Positions 46,953 through 56,666 are shown, counted from the stretch's first letter. The stretch is DNA of 64,000 nucleotides from an uncultured Flavobacteriaceae bacterium (GCA_947500525.1 CANMSH010000003.1:62001-126000), one strand, 5' to 3'. The notes: a model not told the origin generated them from the sequence alone. A program made the numbers and translations.

Positions 46953-47876
46953 CTAATGTTTTACTGATAATTCATAAAATTTGACCTTTGCAAAAGATCC
47001 TTCATCTCTAGATTGAAAGTAGTTTCCTGCTTTAAAGTAATTTTCAAAAATCCCCCATTTTTCCATATGAATATTCTTGTATACTTTAAATTCATTATTA
47101 TTCAATACTACTACCATCTTACCTTTAGATACTTTTACTTCTAATGTGAACTTTCTAAAGCCTACTTCTTGCTCAAATGTAAAACCTTTGTCATTACCCC
47201 AGGCCGCTTCATGCAATAAGGTATTTCCTGACAACTGCGTTACTTTTAAAACTTTGGTCTTTACTCGTATCTTTCCATTTTGCCAATAAATCTTTAACAT
47301 TGGAGGTGCATTATTATCTTTGGCTCCTATCAAATCACGTTGTTCATTGGTTAAGCGTCCGTGAATTTGCATAATAATTACCTTGTGATATTTTCCATTC
47401 TTATCTTTTGAAACATCTTCAATAGAAAGTTTTCCTTTCATATTTCCGCCTTGTTCAAATGTCCAATTTACATTGTTATCACCTGGAACCATTTGCTCTC
47501 TCAACTCTGATCTAGAATACTTTGTATTCGCCGTTGTAGAGTTGGTAGGATATGCATAAAAAACCAACCCTCCTGCCTTAGTAGAATCATTGTACATGTA
47601 TGGTTTCAACGATTCATTCGTAGCATAATTCGAAATTTCTGGTGGTTCTACTTCCAAAGGCTTCCCATTCTCTTTATTTACAGGAACAGTTACCTTCCAA
47701 TGACTTAAATCTATCTTTGGTATTTTATATTTTTTCTTCTTTTTTTTCTTTTTTTGTTTTGCTTCAACTTTTGCATCCGATTCTGCAACGCTACTTTTCT
47801 TATCTTGAGCAGTAGCGTTGACAGATAGAAACAGAGTTAATATAGTTATTATTAATTCTTTTCGGAAGCTTTTCAT
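46953..47876 (-). CDS. PL7 alginate lyase with poly-lysine linker
   Basis: 307 residues. Signal peptide ending in ATAQ, then a spacer that runs into eight consecutive lysines (~42-49) before the catalytic domain. PL7 motifs RSELREQ, QIHGRLT and YFKAGNYFQ are intact. It is clearly a paralogue of the next gene, but with an ordinary signal peptide (no lipobox) instead of a lipoprotein one. It follows the PKD lipoprotein gene by 8 bp. Probably endolytic by position in the operon; location periplasmic or secreted. Confidence 0.92.
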   Translation of the reverse strand: MKSFRKELIITILTLFLSVNATAQDKKSSVAESDAKVEAKQKKKKKKKKYKIPKIDLSHWKVTVPVNKENGKPLEVEPPEISNYATNESLKPYMYNDSTKAGGLVFYAYPTNSTTANTKYSRSELREQMVPGDNNVNWTFEQGGNMKGKLSIEDVSKDKNGKYHKVIIMQIHGRLTNEQRDLIGAKDNNAPPMLKIYWQNGKIRVKTKVLKVTQLSGNTLLHEAAWGNDKGFTFEQEVGFRKFTLEVKVSKGKMVVVLNNNEFKVYKNIHMEKWGIFENYFKAGNYFQSRDEGSFAKVKFYELSVKH

Positions 47877-47884
47877 TTTACAGA

Positions 47885-48862
47885 CTAGTTGTTAATTGCT
47901 GTAATCGTTACAGAATCAGCACGTATTTCTTCGGCACCACTGTTGTATCCGAAGTCTCCTCCGCCACCTCCAGAAGCCGGTCCTCCGATACCTCTTATAA
48001 ATAATGCAACGCTAGTATTAGCTCCTGCATTAAATGTATAGGTATACATAATATAGCCATCATCATTCGGATTCTCTTGTACTTCAACTAACAAATTATT
48101 TGCAGCGTCTTCAACTTGAGCAATCGATGAATACCCATAACCGTCTTGAGGAAAATCTACTGTATTTGTGTAATACGTTGGAGAATAACCACTATCGTAA
48201 CCCGTTCCAGCCAATACTCTTAATTCAAGCATACTTGCCGGGCCACCAGCTTCTAAAGCTTTAAAAGAGGTTACTATCTCGATCGTATAATCTGCATTCG
48301 GGGTCACTTCAAATTCTTGGTATGCATGATCTGGCTCATTATTGTCGAACTTAATCACATTATCAGAACCACCATTACCAGAACTAGATTCTCCTTGATC
48401 TCCGATACTTTTATTAATCCAACCAGAACAAGCACAATCTGAACCAGATGATTTAGGCAACTTTGTAAAGTCACCATTAATTAAAACAGGATCTGGAACA
48501 TCTGCTTCTTCGGGCTCCACTATTTCAATTGTTTGAGAAACTGTACTCACTACTCCATTACCGTCAGAGGCAGTCAATGTTACTGTAAACGTACCCTCAC
48601 CTGGATAGGTATTTATTCCGTCTAAATCTGTAGACGTATTTCCATCACCAAAATCCCATGAATACGTTGTTGCACTTTTTGATAAATTAGCAAAAGTGTA
48701 TGTTTCCCAGGCATCTCCCGCTCCTTGAGTTGCAGAAAAGTTTGCACTCGGTGGTGTTGCATCTGCGATAGAACCTGCTTCTGGTAAGTCAAATTCGTAA
48801 TCACAAGACACTAATGAGATCGATAGAATCATAGCGCTAAAAAGCAATATGCTCGTCTTCAT
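47885..48862 (-). CDS. PKD-domain surface lipoprotein (SusE/F-position glycan-binding candidate)
   Basis: 325 residues from ATG 48862 (MKTSILLFSAMILSISLVSC, a clear lipobox). An upstream in-frame start at 48892 would add ten charged residues before the signal and is less likely. A PKD domain covers ~30-120 (SANFSATQG, YSWDFGDGNTSTDLDG, TVTLTASDGNG). The C-terminal ~200 residues form a Gly/Asp-rich jelly-roll-like region (VLINGDFTKLPKSSG at its start) resembling carbohydrate-binding modules. It lies between SusD and the two PL7 genes, the position of surface glycan-binding proteins. Alginate binding is inferred. Confidence 0.75.
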   Translation of the reverse strand: MKTSILLFSAMILSISLVSCDYEFDLPEAGSIADATPPSANFSATQGAGDAWETYTFANLSKSATTYSWDFGDGNTSTDLDGINTYPGEGTFTVTLTASDGNGVVSTVSQTIEIVEPEEADVPDPVLINGDFTKLPKSSGSDCACSGWINKSIGDQGESSSGNGGSDNVIKFDNNEPDHAYQEFEVTPNADYTIEIVTSFKALEAGGPASMLELRVLAGTGYDSGYSPTYYTNTVDFPQDGYGYSSIAQVEDAANNLLVEVQENPNDDGYIMYTYTFNAGANTSVALFIRGIGGPASGGGGGDFGYNSGAEEIRADSVTITAINN

Positions 48863-48920
48863 TCGTCTTTTATATTTTCTATAATTAGTCATAATTATGG
48901 TTTTATATTATTGATTCTGT

Positions 48921-50351
48921 TTAGTAACCAGGGTTTTGCGTTAAAACACCGTTACTTAAATTTATTTCTCTTTGCGGAATAGGTAATAAGAGATCCGTAG
49001 CACTAAAGCCTAGTCCATTTGCTCCAGAAAAAGCAGATAAAACATCTTGAGCAACTCCAAAACGACCTAAATCAAACCATCTCTGATTCTCAAAAGCTAA
49101 TTCTACTCTTCGCTCATCTAATAATTCTTGTTTTGTAATTTCACCATCAGCATCATCCGCTAGACCAGCTCTATTTCTCACCAAATTAAATGATGTTAAT
49201 GCATTTGAACTCGATGTTGATGTTCCTCCAGCTAAAATGGCCTCTACATGCATAAGAAGCACATCAGCATATCTTAACACAATCCAATCATTTCCTGCAG
49301 AAGTTGGGTCTGAAGAAGTTACAGGGATCCCTAAAGATGCATCTCCATCTGGTAAATACTTCACAACTTGAAATTGACCCGCTTGACCTGAGTCTTCTCT
49401 ATATCCAATTCTATTTCCTCCAAAAGCATCTAAAGCTGCTCTTGCGTCGGCAGTTACATAGTTTACTCCACTCGTTCTTCCTACAGCGTTTAACCATTCT
49501 GCCGAGAAATTTTGGCTATTTTGATTATCACTTGCTAAATAACCTACCGCGAAGATAACCTCATCGTTGCCTTCGTTATAAAAAACATCTTTAAAATCAG
49601 CTTCTAGTGCAAAACCTCTTGCAGGGCTCATAATAGACTCTAATAATACTTGTGCATCAGTGTAATTACCTAAGGTTAAATGTACCTTGGCCAATAAACC
49701 TTCGGCTGCCGCTTTTGAAGCTCTATTTTTAGAGTCATCATTTAAACCAGCTACGGCAGTAGTTAAATCACTTACGATTAGATTATAAACTGTTGACTGA
49801 GCAACTCGTGTATAAGAAATATCAGCATCAGATGGGCTTATCAAACCTTCGACTAACGGAATATCTCCAAATAATCTTACTAAGTTAAAATAGGCATAAG
49901 CTCTTACAAATTTTGCTTCAGCTTCCAATCTCGTAGCTGCTGATGGTGATGCTGTTCCTAGATTATCTAAAACTAAGTTCGCCGAGTAAATAATATTGTA
50001 ATAACTTCTATAATAGTCATCTACAATACCATTTGTAGCTTCGATGTTAAAACTTTCAAATTGAGCAGCTTCACCTTCACTACTCTTTGTTCGTGTATTA
50101 TCACTACGCATTTCAGTTAAATAAAACTCTACCTGCACCGCATGGTTTAAGTTATTATTCGTAATCTTTAACGCGTTTACGCCCTGTATTTCATTATACA
50201 TATTAACGGCAGCAGCTTCTAACTCCTCGTCTCCTGCAAAAAACGAATCACCGTTTTCTGCAGACACTAACTCTGGCGATAAATATGTGTCTTCACAAGA
50301 AGAAACAAACATTGCCAATAATAGGAATGCTAAAAATTTTATTTGTTTCAT
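48921..50351 (-). CDS. SusD/RagB-family lipoprotein (alginate locus)
   Basis: 476 residues. Lipobox in MKQIKFLAFLLLAMFVSSCE. SusD features: helices with EAKFVRAYAYFNLVRLFGDI, then ASKAAAEGLLAKVHLTLGNY, and the C-terminal RYADVLLMHVEAILAGG ... ERRVELAFENQRWFDLGRFG plus LLPIPQREINLSNGVLTQNP. It caps the SusC channel and binds oligo-alginate. 31 bp after susC. Confidence 0.92.
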   Translation of the reverse strand: MKQIKFLAFLLLAMFVSSCEDTYLSPELVSAENGDSFFAGDEELEAAAVNMYNEIQGVNALKITNNNLNHAVQVEFYLTEMRSDNTRTKSSEGEAAQFESFNIEATNGIVDDYYRSYYNIIYSANLVLDNLGTASPSAATRLEAEAKFVRAYAYFNLVRLFGDIPLVEGLISPSDADISYTRVAQSTVYNLIVSDLTTAVAGLNDDSKNRASKAAAEGLLAKVHLTLGNYTDAQVLLESIMSPARGFALEADFKDVFYNEGNDEVIFAVGYLASDNQNSQNFSAEWLNAVGRTSGVNYVTADARAALDAFGGNRIGYREDSGQAGQFQVVKYLPDGDASLGIPVTSSDPTSAGNDWIVLRYADVLLMHVEAILAGGTSTSSSNALTSFNLVRNRAGLADDADGEITKQELLDERRVELAFENQRWFDLGRFGVAQDVLSAFSGANGLGFSATDLLLPIPQREINLSNGVLTQNPGY

Positions 50352-50382
50352 AATATTTTCTCTTTATTATTAATAGTATTTC

Positions 50383-53300
50383 TTAAAATCCAACATTAAT
50401 TCCTACAGATACTGTACTAAACACAGGCGAACCTGCTCTTTGATATCCATACGTAGTTGCACTCGTATTATTTATAGACTCTGGATTGAAACCAGTATAA
50501 CCATCTGCAGTTAAATACAGTAAGTTTTGTGCCGCTAGGTATATCCTAGCACTAGACATTTTTAATTTACCTAAAGTATTCTCTCCAAAGTTATATCCCA
50601 AATTCACATTACGCAATGCAATGTATGATGCATCTTGAATGATATCATTGGTAAATATCTTTTGCTTAATAAAAGCTTGATCTGGCGTTGTTGCAGTATT
50701 GAAATCTTGAGAACTATTAAATTGATTGAATAAATATTGATCACCCATATTTCTAATCTCAGCACCATGACTTCCTTGAACCATAAAACTTAAATCAAAG
50801 TTTTTGTATTTGAAATCATTTGAAAGACTCCATACTAAATCTGGATACGGATTTCCTAAAATTGTTTTGTCATCATCATCAATAATACCATCTCCATTTA
50901 AATCTTTTACATATACATCTTGTGCTTCTCCACCAACTGGGTGATATGGATTGTTGATAAACTCTAATGGAATATCTCTATCTACTACCCATCCATAATA
51001 AGATGATATTGGATTTCCTTCGAGATTGATCCATTCTGCCGCTCTTTTAGAGTCAACATTTTGAATTTGACCATTAGAATCTGCAAAATCTACCAATTCA
51101 TTTTCATTTCTCGAAGCAATTAATGTAGAAGACCATTTAAAGTTTTCTTTAGTAACATTTCTAGTTCGTAATTCTACTTCGATACCAGAGTTTTCAACCT
51201 TTCCAATATTTACTAATGCATTGGTAAAACCAGTTGTAGAAGAAATAGGATTATCTAACAATAATTGATCACTTGTTCTCACATAATAGTCTACAGATCC
51301 AGATAAGAAATTATTAAATAATGAAAAATCAATACCTGGGTTAAATTCTATAGATCGTTCCCATTTTAAATCAGGATTAGCAATATTAAGTGCATCAACC
51401 GCGGCTGTTAAATTTCCGTCGATTGCAGCTGAAGCTTGTTGATTGTCTAATAAAGATAGGTAAGGAAAATTATCAACTAACGAACCTCCAGACGTTCTAA
51501 AAGCATTGTTACCTGTAACACCATAACTTACTCTAAATTTCAATCTATTAATAAGTTCACTGTCTGCTAAAAAATCTTCGTTATGCACATTCCACCCGAA
51601 AGATCCTGCCATAAAATCACCATACTTATTATTCGGGCCGAATACTGAACTACCATCTCGTCTATAACTTAATGAAGCTAAATATTTATCATCAAAAGCA
51701 TAATTCAATCTTCCGAAAAATGATAATAATGTATTTTCAAATTCAAATCTTTGACGATTCGTAATTCGATCTGCAGCAAATAGATATGGCTGAGAATCAT
51801 CTTCAAATTCACTTCCTTGAATCGTACTAAATTCTAATCTATTTTTCTCAGCAGACATACCAACTACAGCATTTATTTCATGCTTATTTATCTCTTTAGC
51901 ATACGATAATACATTATCAGACACCCAGTGATATGAGCGTTGTCTAGTACTATCTAGTCTAGAAGCACTTGCACCATTTCTGTTTGATTGTACCCCTTGA
52001 TATCTAATTCCTCTTCTACTTTGTTGATCTCCTGAAAAGGCCGCTCGAAAGCTTAAATTGTCAGTTATTTTATAATTAGCATACACACTACCAAATAGTT
52101 TGAATCTAAATTCTCTTCTGTCACGTTCAAGAACTTTTGCTCCTGGATTTGTATTGGATGTATTACTAATATCTGTTCCTCCAGAGGCTATTGGCTGCAT
52201 GGTTGCTAAATCGAAATCATCGAACATACGCTGAATTGCATAATCACCTACCTGAGCATTTGCATATTTACCACCATCTCTTAATCTATTTACAAATTGA
52301 ATTGTATTTTCATCTAAGTAAAGTGGTAACCAAGGAGTTTGTCTTAAGATATCATGTGTAGACCCATCAAATCTTCTTCTATTTGTATACGAAGGAGTCA
52401 ATGACAATCCAACAGAAAGTCTCTTTGAAAGCTTTACATCAAATTTTGCCTTGAAACTATATTTTTTAAAATCATCAGTTAACAATACACCTTCATCATG
52501 TAAGTAGTTTAAGTTCGTACTAAATCTGAACTTTTCACTTCCTCCTCTGGCAGCAAACGAATGGTTCGTTATTACACCTCCATCAAAAATAATATCTTGC
52601 CAATCTTGGTCTACACCAATTAATTGCTTTACTCTTGTTCTATCTGATATTGTTCCAGTTGCAGCTTGCTCTGCAGCAGCAGTTTCGGCAACACTAAAAT
52701 AATAGTCATCACTTTGTCTTGCGCTCTTATAACCTGTCAACATATTGTAGGTGAATTTTACACCTCCAGCTTTACCATCTTTTGTAGTAATCATGATTAC
52801 ACCATTACCACCTCTAGAACCAAATATTGCTCCAGATGCGGCATCTTTTAATACTTCAAACGATGCTACGTCATTCATATCTAGTGCACTTAAAAAGTCG
52901 GCATCTACAACAATACCATCTACAACTATTAAAGGGCTTGCATCACCAGTAATAGAACCTACACCTCTAATGCGGATTGTAGGCGCTGAACCAGCTTCTC
53001 CTTCAGTTGCAGCAATATTAACACCCGAAACTTGACCTACCAGCGCATCATCAACTCTGGCCACTGAAATTTGATCGAGTTTCTCGTTCACTACCTTAGA
53101 AATAGACCCAGTAAGGTGTGATTTCTTTTGAGTACCATAACCAACAACAACAACTTCCTCCAGCGTATTAGCATCTTCAGCTAGCGTGAGATTAATGGTT
53201 GCTTGATTTGTAATAGTAACACTTTGAGTTACATATCCAATAGAAGAGAACTGTAAGACGTCTCCACTTTTAACTTCAATAGAATATTTTCCATCGAAAT

Positions 53301-53490
53301 CTGTAGATGTTCCTTTTGAGGAACCTTTAATAAGTACAGTTACTCCCGGGATAGGCGATTGGTCGGCTGCTGACGTTATCGTACCTGTCACTGTGTAACT
53401 ACCTTGGGCAAATAATAAACCATTCACTAGTAATAGTGCCATTACAGCCAGTTTAGTTTTTAAATTCATAATTGATTTTGTTATGTTCAT
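50383..53490 (-). CDS. SusC/RagA-family TonB-dependent transporter (alginate locus)
   Basis: Up to 1035 residues. The first ATG is at 53490, but the signal peptide proper starts at an in-frame ATG at 53469 (MNLKTKLAVMALLLVNGLLF), which is probably the true start. CarboxypepD_reg domain (TVTGTITSAADQSPIPGVTV), TonB-box segment EVVVVGYGTQKKSHLTGSIS, plug with ASPLIVVDGIVVD and GSRGGNGVIMITT, then the barrel ending in FSTVSVGINVGF. It imports alginate oligosaccharides. First gene of susC-susD-PKD-PL7-PL7, with a leader of about 320 nt from a promoter at ~53820. Confidence 0.93.
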   Translation of the reverse strand: MNITKSIMNLKTKLAVMALLLVNGLLFAQGSYTVTGTITSAADQSPIPGVTVLIKGSSKGTSTDFDGKYSIEVKSGDVLQFSSIGYVTQSVTITNQATINLTLAEDANTLEEVVVVGYGTQKKSHLTGSISKVVNEKLDQISVARVDDALVGQVSGVNIAATEGEAGSAPTIRIRGVGSITGDASPLIVVDGIVVDADFLSALDMNDVASFEVLKDAASGAIFGSRGGNGVIMITTKDGKAGGVKFTYNMLTGYKSARQSDDYYFSVAETAAAEQAATGTISDRTRVKQLIGVDQDWQDIIFDGGVITNHSFAARGGSEKFRFSTNLNYLHDEGVLLTDDFKKYSFKAKFDVKLSKRLSVGLSLTPSYTNRRRFDGSTHDILRQTPWLPLYLDENTIQFVNRLRDGGKYANAQVGDYAIQRMFDDFDLATMQPIASGGTDISNTSNTNPGAKVLERDRREFRFKLFGSVYANYKITDNLSFRAAFSGDQQSRRGIRYQGVQSNRNGASASRLDSTRQRSYHWVSDNVLSYAKEINKHEINAVVGMSAEKNRLEFSTIQGSEFEDDSQPYLFAADRITNRQRFEFENTLLSFFGRLNYAFDDKYLASLSYRRDGSSVFGPNNKYGDFMAGSFGWNVHNEDFLADSELINRLKFRVSYGVTGNNAFRTSGGSLVDNFPYLSLLDNQQASAAIDGNLTAAVDALNIANPDLKWERSIEFNPGIDFSLFNNFLSGSVDYYVRTSDQLLLDNPISSTTGFTNALVNIGKVENSGIEVELRTRNVTKENFKWSSTLIASRNENELVDFADSNGQIQNVDSKRAAEWINLEGNPISSYYGWVVDRDIPLEFINNPYHPVGGEAQDVYVKDLNGDGIIDDDDKTILGNPYPDLVWSLSNDFKYKNFDLSFMVQGSHGAEIRNMGDQYLFNQFNSSQDFNTATTPDQAFIKQKIFTNDIIQDASYIALRNVNLGYNFGENTLGKLKMSSARIYLAAQNLLYLTADGYTGFNPESINNTSATTYGYQRAGSPVFSTVSVGINVGF

Positions 53491-53598
53491 ATGCTTAGTT
53501 TGGGAATACTTTAAAAAGTATTAATAATGAGTATAGCTAACTCATTCAATTTTCAAATTACTAAAGCCTTCATACCTACGTTAATCAACAGATTTTTG

Positions 53599-53710
53599 TA
53601 TTTTTGCAGAAATCATGTTTTAGTAATTGATTACATGTATTTTGAATTTTACTTCCCTCCAACAAGAAGTAATTTTATTAAAGGATAGGCGAGCACCTGT
53701 CCTTTTTTTT
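53599..53710 (+). ncRNA. Candidate antisense sRNA in the alginate susC leader
   Basis: On the plus strand a -7-type element TATTTTTG (53599-53606) is followed ~75 bp later by a strong intrinsic terminator (53680-53710), with no open reading frame between. The implied RNA of ~95-100 nt would be fully antisense to the susC 5' leader. It contains a second hairpin at 53649-53672 (TTACTTC/GAAGTAA) with a CCTCC-bearing loop. Antisense RNAs at susC leaders are known in Bacteroides (DonS type). The -33 element is not visible, so this remains a candidate. Confidence 0.4.
53680..53710 (+). terminator. Strong intrinsic terminator, plus strand, within the susC leader
   Basis: Stem AAAGGATAGG/CCTGTCCTTT (53680-53689 and 53696-53705, one G-T pair), 6-nt loop, followed by a T-run to 53710. 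No plus-strand gene precedes it. In the minus direction it has no U-run, so it should not stop susC transcription. Confidence 0.7.
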
Positions 53711-53784
53711 AGTTTAAGGGCTATTTATAGTCATAAAATAAAAAGAGATTTTCATGTTAAGTATTTGATTTAGTTTAGTTTAAA

Positions 53785-53827
53785 TTGGTTTTCCAAATTG
53801 GTAAACCAAATTGGTTTTCCAAATATA
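53785..53827 (-). promoter_or_regulatory. susC promoter with three tandem GntR-type boxes
   Basis: Three boxes at an exact 13-bp period: TTGGTTTTCCAA (53785), TTGGTAAACCAA (53798) and TTGGTTTTCCAA (53811). On the minus strand the outermost box overlaps a TATATTTG -7 element (53827-53820). A repressor bound here would block initiation and early elongation. The -33 region is T-rich but not a clean TTTG. Confidence 0.7.
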
Positions 53828-53930
53828 TGTTATTATTTTGTTAAATAAAAAATAAATTGTAAGTTTTTAATGTTAAAACGTACAAGCACTTGCCTTTACG
53901 TTGCATCCATACTTACTGATGATTTCTTCT

Positions 53931-53951
53931 AATCGATTTCATTAATCGATT
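53931..53951. terminator. AATCGATT hairpin after kdgF
   Basis: The self-complementary octamer AATCGATT occurs at 53931-53938 and 53944-53951 with 5 nt between, and can form an 8-bp stem. A T-run follows on the plus side only. It may end transcripts coming from the left, or mark the 3' end of the kdgF mRNA. The other parts of the 53491-53956 gap are described in the promoter and sRNA entries. Confidence 0.35.
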
Positions 53952-53956
53952 TTTTC

Positions 53957-54334
53957 TTATGATTCTTTATCTCCAAAATAAGATACTTCACCACCACTTA
54001 AAAAATCTTCTCGAACAGGACTAAAAGTGTCTATTAACATTCCCTCTTCCAAGCAAACTGCACTATGAAGTAAATTAGGCTCTATATACACCCCATCTCC
54101 TGCCTCAACAATTTTCTTTTCTCCATTAATTTCAAACTCAAATTTACCGGAGACGCAGTACGTAGCCTGTGTATGAAAATGTTGATGCGGAGCACCTAAT
54201 GCACCTTTTTCAAATTTCACCTGTACCATCATAATTTGATTATCATAGCCTAGAAACTTTCTTGATACTCCACCTCCGAGTGTTTCCCATTCCATATCTT
54301 TTGTAATGATATATTTTTCACTAAATCTTTTCAT
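53957..54334 (-). CDS. kdgF: KdgF-type cupin (unsaturated uronate to ketoacid conversion)
   Basis: 125 residues. A single cupin barrel with metal-ligand histidines in APHQHFHTQATYCVSGKFEF and a C-terminal His in EPNLLHSAVCLEEG, plus PVREDFL near the end, which is typical of KdgF. KdgF speeds the linearisation of 4,5-unsaturated uronate monomers to DEH. It follows the exolytic PL17 gene by 19 bp, which makes exactly that monomer. Confidence 0.88.
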   Translation of the reverse strand: MKRFSEKYIITKDMEWETLGGGVSRKFLGYDNQIMMVQVKFEKGALGAPHQHFHTQATYCVSGKFEFEINGEKKIVEAGDGVYIEPNLLHSAVCLEEGMLIDTFSPVREDFLSGGEVSYFGDKES

Positions 54335-54353
54335 ATATTCTTAATTATTGTTT

Positions 54354-56630
54354 TTAATTGATTTCTTTTAAGACATAAGGACCTTGCCAACTGATCTCTG
54401 TATTATTAATTTCTAATTTGTGGGTCGTTTCTTTATCGTTATTTTGATTGGCAATCACAAAAGCCTTTCTTTTATCATTATTCGTTACTATCTCAACGGC
54501 CGTGTATGCCTTCGAATCTAATAACAATTCTATACGTTTAATATTACTGTAGGCATTTACAGCTAATTCAGATACTGGATTATAGGTGCCATGTGATTCT
54601 ATAGTAGATACAAATACTGTGTTTTTAGTATTGTTTTTACGGAGCAGTAATCCGGGTTCATTGCGTAGATTAAAAGATGGATCGTTTGCTCCGATTCTTG
54701 TTAAAAGAACCTCATCATTATTGGAGGTGATTGCCGAATATGTGTAAAACTTATTTCGAATTAACCAGCTTAACTTTATATTCTCTCCCGTGGCAACAGC
54801 ACTGGCTTCTTCGTATAAATGTTGATAGCCATTTGAGTTACCCAAAATTTGAGAAACATCATTTTTAGCATATTTAAAGTTTGTTTGAATAATTTGACCC
54901 AAATAGTATATTGGCATGTCATAGTTGTTTTCTTTTTCCGATTCTACTCTCATAATGTCCAGGACATACGGATTCTTGTATTCAGCATCTTTTATGAGCA
55001 CCATTGTACGATGTAACTGAGTTCCCGGATAAGCATTTTCTTCCTTGGCACTTGACACTTGTATATTCTCATTTTCAGTGCCAAAAATGTATTTATTAGA
55101 GTGATACCTACTACCGATATCATATTTCCCTTGAAAATGTGACTCCTCATTTTGAATCAACGTATTATGTGCAATAGATTGCTTTGCCCATGTTTTATTT
55201 TCTTTTAGATAATTACCTCCTCCTTTTTGCTCAACATTCACATATCGAGCCATTCCATAATCTTGTATCACCTCTTTACCATCTTCGAACAATGCAAACG
55301 ATAGTTTATCGTAATGCCCATGACTCAAACCATGTGCCGTATATTTATGTACCAATTCGAGATCACCACTCCTTAAAATACCTACAGCCCCTTCATCTCC
55401 ATTTGCTCCGTCTGATAATTCTATAGATTGCTTCTTAAATGGTTTCGACTTTCCTTCTTTTATTCCGAGGGCCACAGCCAATCCGGCATCATCAAGGGTT
55501 ACTTCGGCTTGTTTTTCTGCGATACTTAACAATTCAGGATTGTTTCCACCAAAGTGATATGCGATATCAACAGCAGACACTAATGAACTATTAAAATATG
55601 ACATTCCTTTCTGGGCGTCATTCAATAAAAAGAAATCACCATCTGCATCTGTTAAATTTAATAAGGCATTTACTCCTTTTAACAAGACTCCATCCTTATA
55701 GTTTAATACTTTTAGTGCTGGTTTTTTATTTTGTAAAGCTTGTGCAAATATTAAAAACGGATACATGGCATAACGCTGGTAATAAGGCCCTTCTGTATAG
55801 TATCCGTCAGGTGAAAAAGGCTCATCAAGATTGGCAAAAAAACCAAACTTCCCATCTTTATTTATGTATCCACCATCATTGTCCTTGAGCGTCTTATCCA
55901 AATTAATATCTTTCAATCCGTACAGGGCAGTTTCTAAAAGATCGTCATCTTCCATCACAAGAGCGATCATTCCTACGGCTACATTACCCCAAGTACTATG
56001 ATTGTGTACCCTATTAAAAAATTGAGGGTTCTGTTTAGAAATAAAATTAGCATAGGGTTTGAACAAATCCTTTTCAAGTATATCACGTTCTTCTTTTGTC
56101 AAATACTCGTAAATACAATCATACGCTTGACTAGTGTAGACTAACCAATTTGAATCATTCAAGCATTGCCAAAATAACTTTCCTCGGGCATAAGATCTTG
56201 GTTTAGGGTGTACAGGTAAATTGGGGTACATCTTAGCATATTCAAACAACATATCCTTTACAAACTTAGCATACTTTTCATCACCTAGAATTTGGTATAA
56301 TACACCAGCTTTTTGCATCAATACATAATTCTTTTTATGTGTTTCATGTGTATAACCTCCTGAATAGTCTTTGGGAATTGGAACGTCAAATCCATAGGAA
56401 ATAGCTCTGTCTATAGTTTCTTGAGCGGCAGCTAGAGTGTTATCAAAAATAGGAATGCTTCCTAGTGCTGATTTAATGTCATTAACACCTGACTTTGTCA
56501 AAATTAAACTTGGATGCGAAGCTATCTCTGATTGTGCCTTATCCGAAACAATAGTTTGCTCTTTTTTACAAGAAATCAACAATAAAACAATTACAATTAA
56601 GGTAAAACTGGAGCGCCTTTGAAATTTCAT
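54354..56630 (-). CDS. PL17 oligoalginate lyase (exolytic)
   Basis: From ATG 56630 (MKFQRRSSFTLIVIVLLLIS with lipobox LLISC), 758 residues; a longer frame begins with a TTG that lies inside the operator and is not a start. The N-terminal (alpha/alpha)-barrel alginate_lyase domain carries RVHNHSTWGNVAVGMIAL with the catalytic Asn-His pair. The C-terminal heparinase II/III-type beta domain has HKYTAHGLSHGHYDKLSFAL and a catalytic-loop Tyr region (DYGMARYVNVEQKGG). PL17 enzymes release unsaturated monomers from oligo-alginate. Operon with kdgF, with its own promoter and two operator boxes. Confidence 0.92.
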   Translation of the reverse strand: MKFQRRSSFTLIVIVLLLISCKKEQTIVSDKAQSEIASHPSLILTKSGVNDIKSALGSIPIFDNTLAAAQETIDRAISYGFDVPIPKDYSGGYTHETHKKNYVLMQKAGVLYQILGDEKYAKFVKDMLFEYAKMYPNLPVHPKPRSYARGKLFWQCLNDSNWLVYTSQAYDCIYEYLTKEERDILEKDLFKPYANFISKQNPQFFNRVHNHSTWGNVAVGMIALVMEDDDLLETALYGLKDINLDKTLKDNDGGYINKDGKFGFFANLDEPFSPDGYYTEGPYYQRYAMYPFLIFAQALQNKKPALKVLNYKDGVLLKGVNALLNLTDADGDFFLLNDAQKGMSYFNSSLVSAVDIAYHFGGNNPELLSIAEKQAEVTLDDAGLAVALGIKEGKSKPFKKQSIELSDGANGDEGAVGILRSGDLELVHKYTAHGLSHGHYDKLSFALFEDGKEVIQDYGMARYVNVEQKGGGNYLKENKTWAKQSIAHNTLIQNEESHFQGKYDIGSRYHSNKYIFGTENENIQVSSAKEENAYPGTQLHRTMVLIKDAEYKNPYVLDIMRVESEKENNYDMPIYYLGQIIQTNFKYAKNDVSQILGNSNGYQHLYEEASAVATGENIKLSWLIRNKFYTYSAITSNNDEVLLTRIGANDPSFNLRNEPGLLLRKNNTKNTVFVSTIESHGTYNPVSELAVNAYSNIKRIELLLDSKAYTAVEIVTNNDKRKAFVIANQNNDKETTHKLEINNTEISWQGPYVLKEIN

Positions 56631-56636
56631 AAAATA

Positions 56637-56666
56637 TTGGTTAACCAAACTGGTAAACCAAATATA
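56637..56666 (-). promoter_or_regulatory. PL17-kdgF promoter with two tandem GntR-type boxes
   Basis: A perfect palindrome TTGGTTAACCAA at 56637-56648 and CTGGTAAACCAA at 56650-56661, 13 bp apart. The upstream box overlaps the minus-strand -7 element TATATTTG (56666-56659). The nearest box ends only 6 bp before the ATG, so the leader is very short and repression would be tight. Confidence 0.72.

Noticed and set aside
53820-53951. Riboswitch in the gap between kdgF and susC
   Set aside because: The gap is explained by the promoter, tandem boxes, the AATCGATT hairpin and the antisense terminator; no known riboswitch core was recognised.
56631-56648. TTG-initiated longer start for the PL17 gene
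   Set aside because: The TTG lies inside the operator palindrome, and the ATG at 56630 gives a clean lipoprotein signal.
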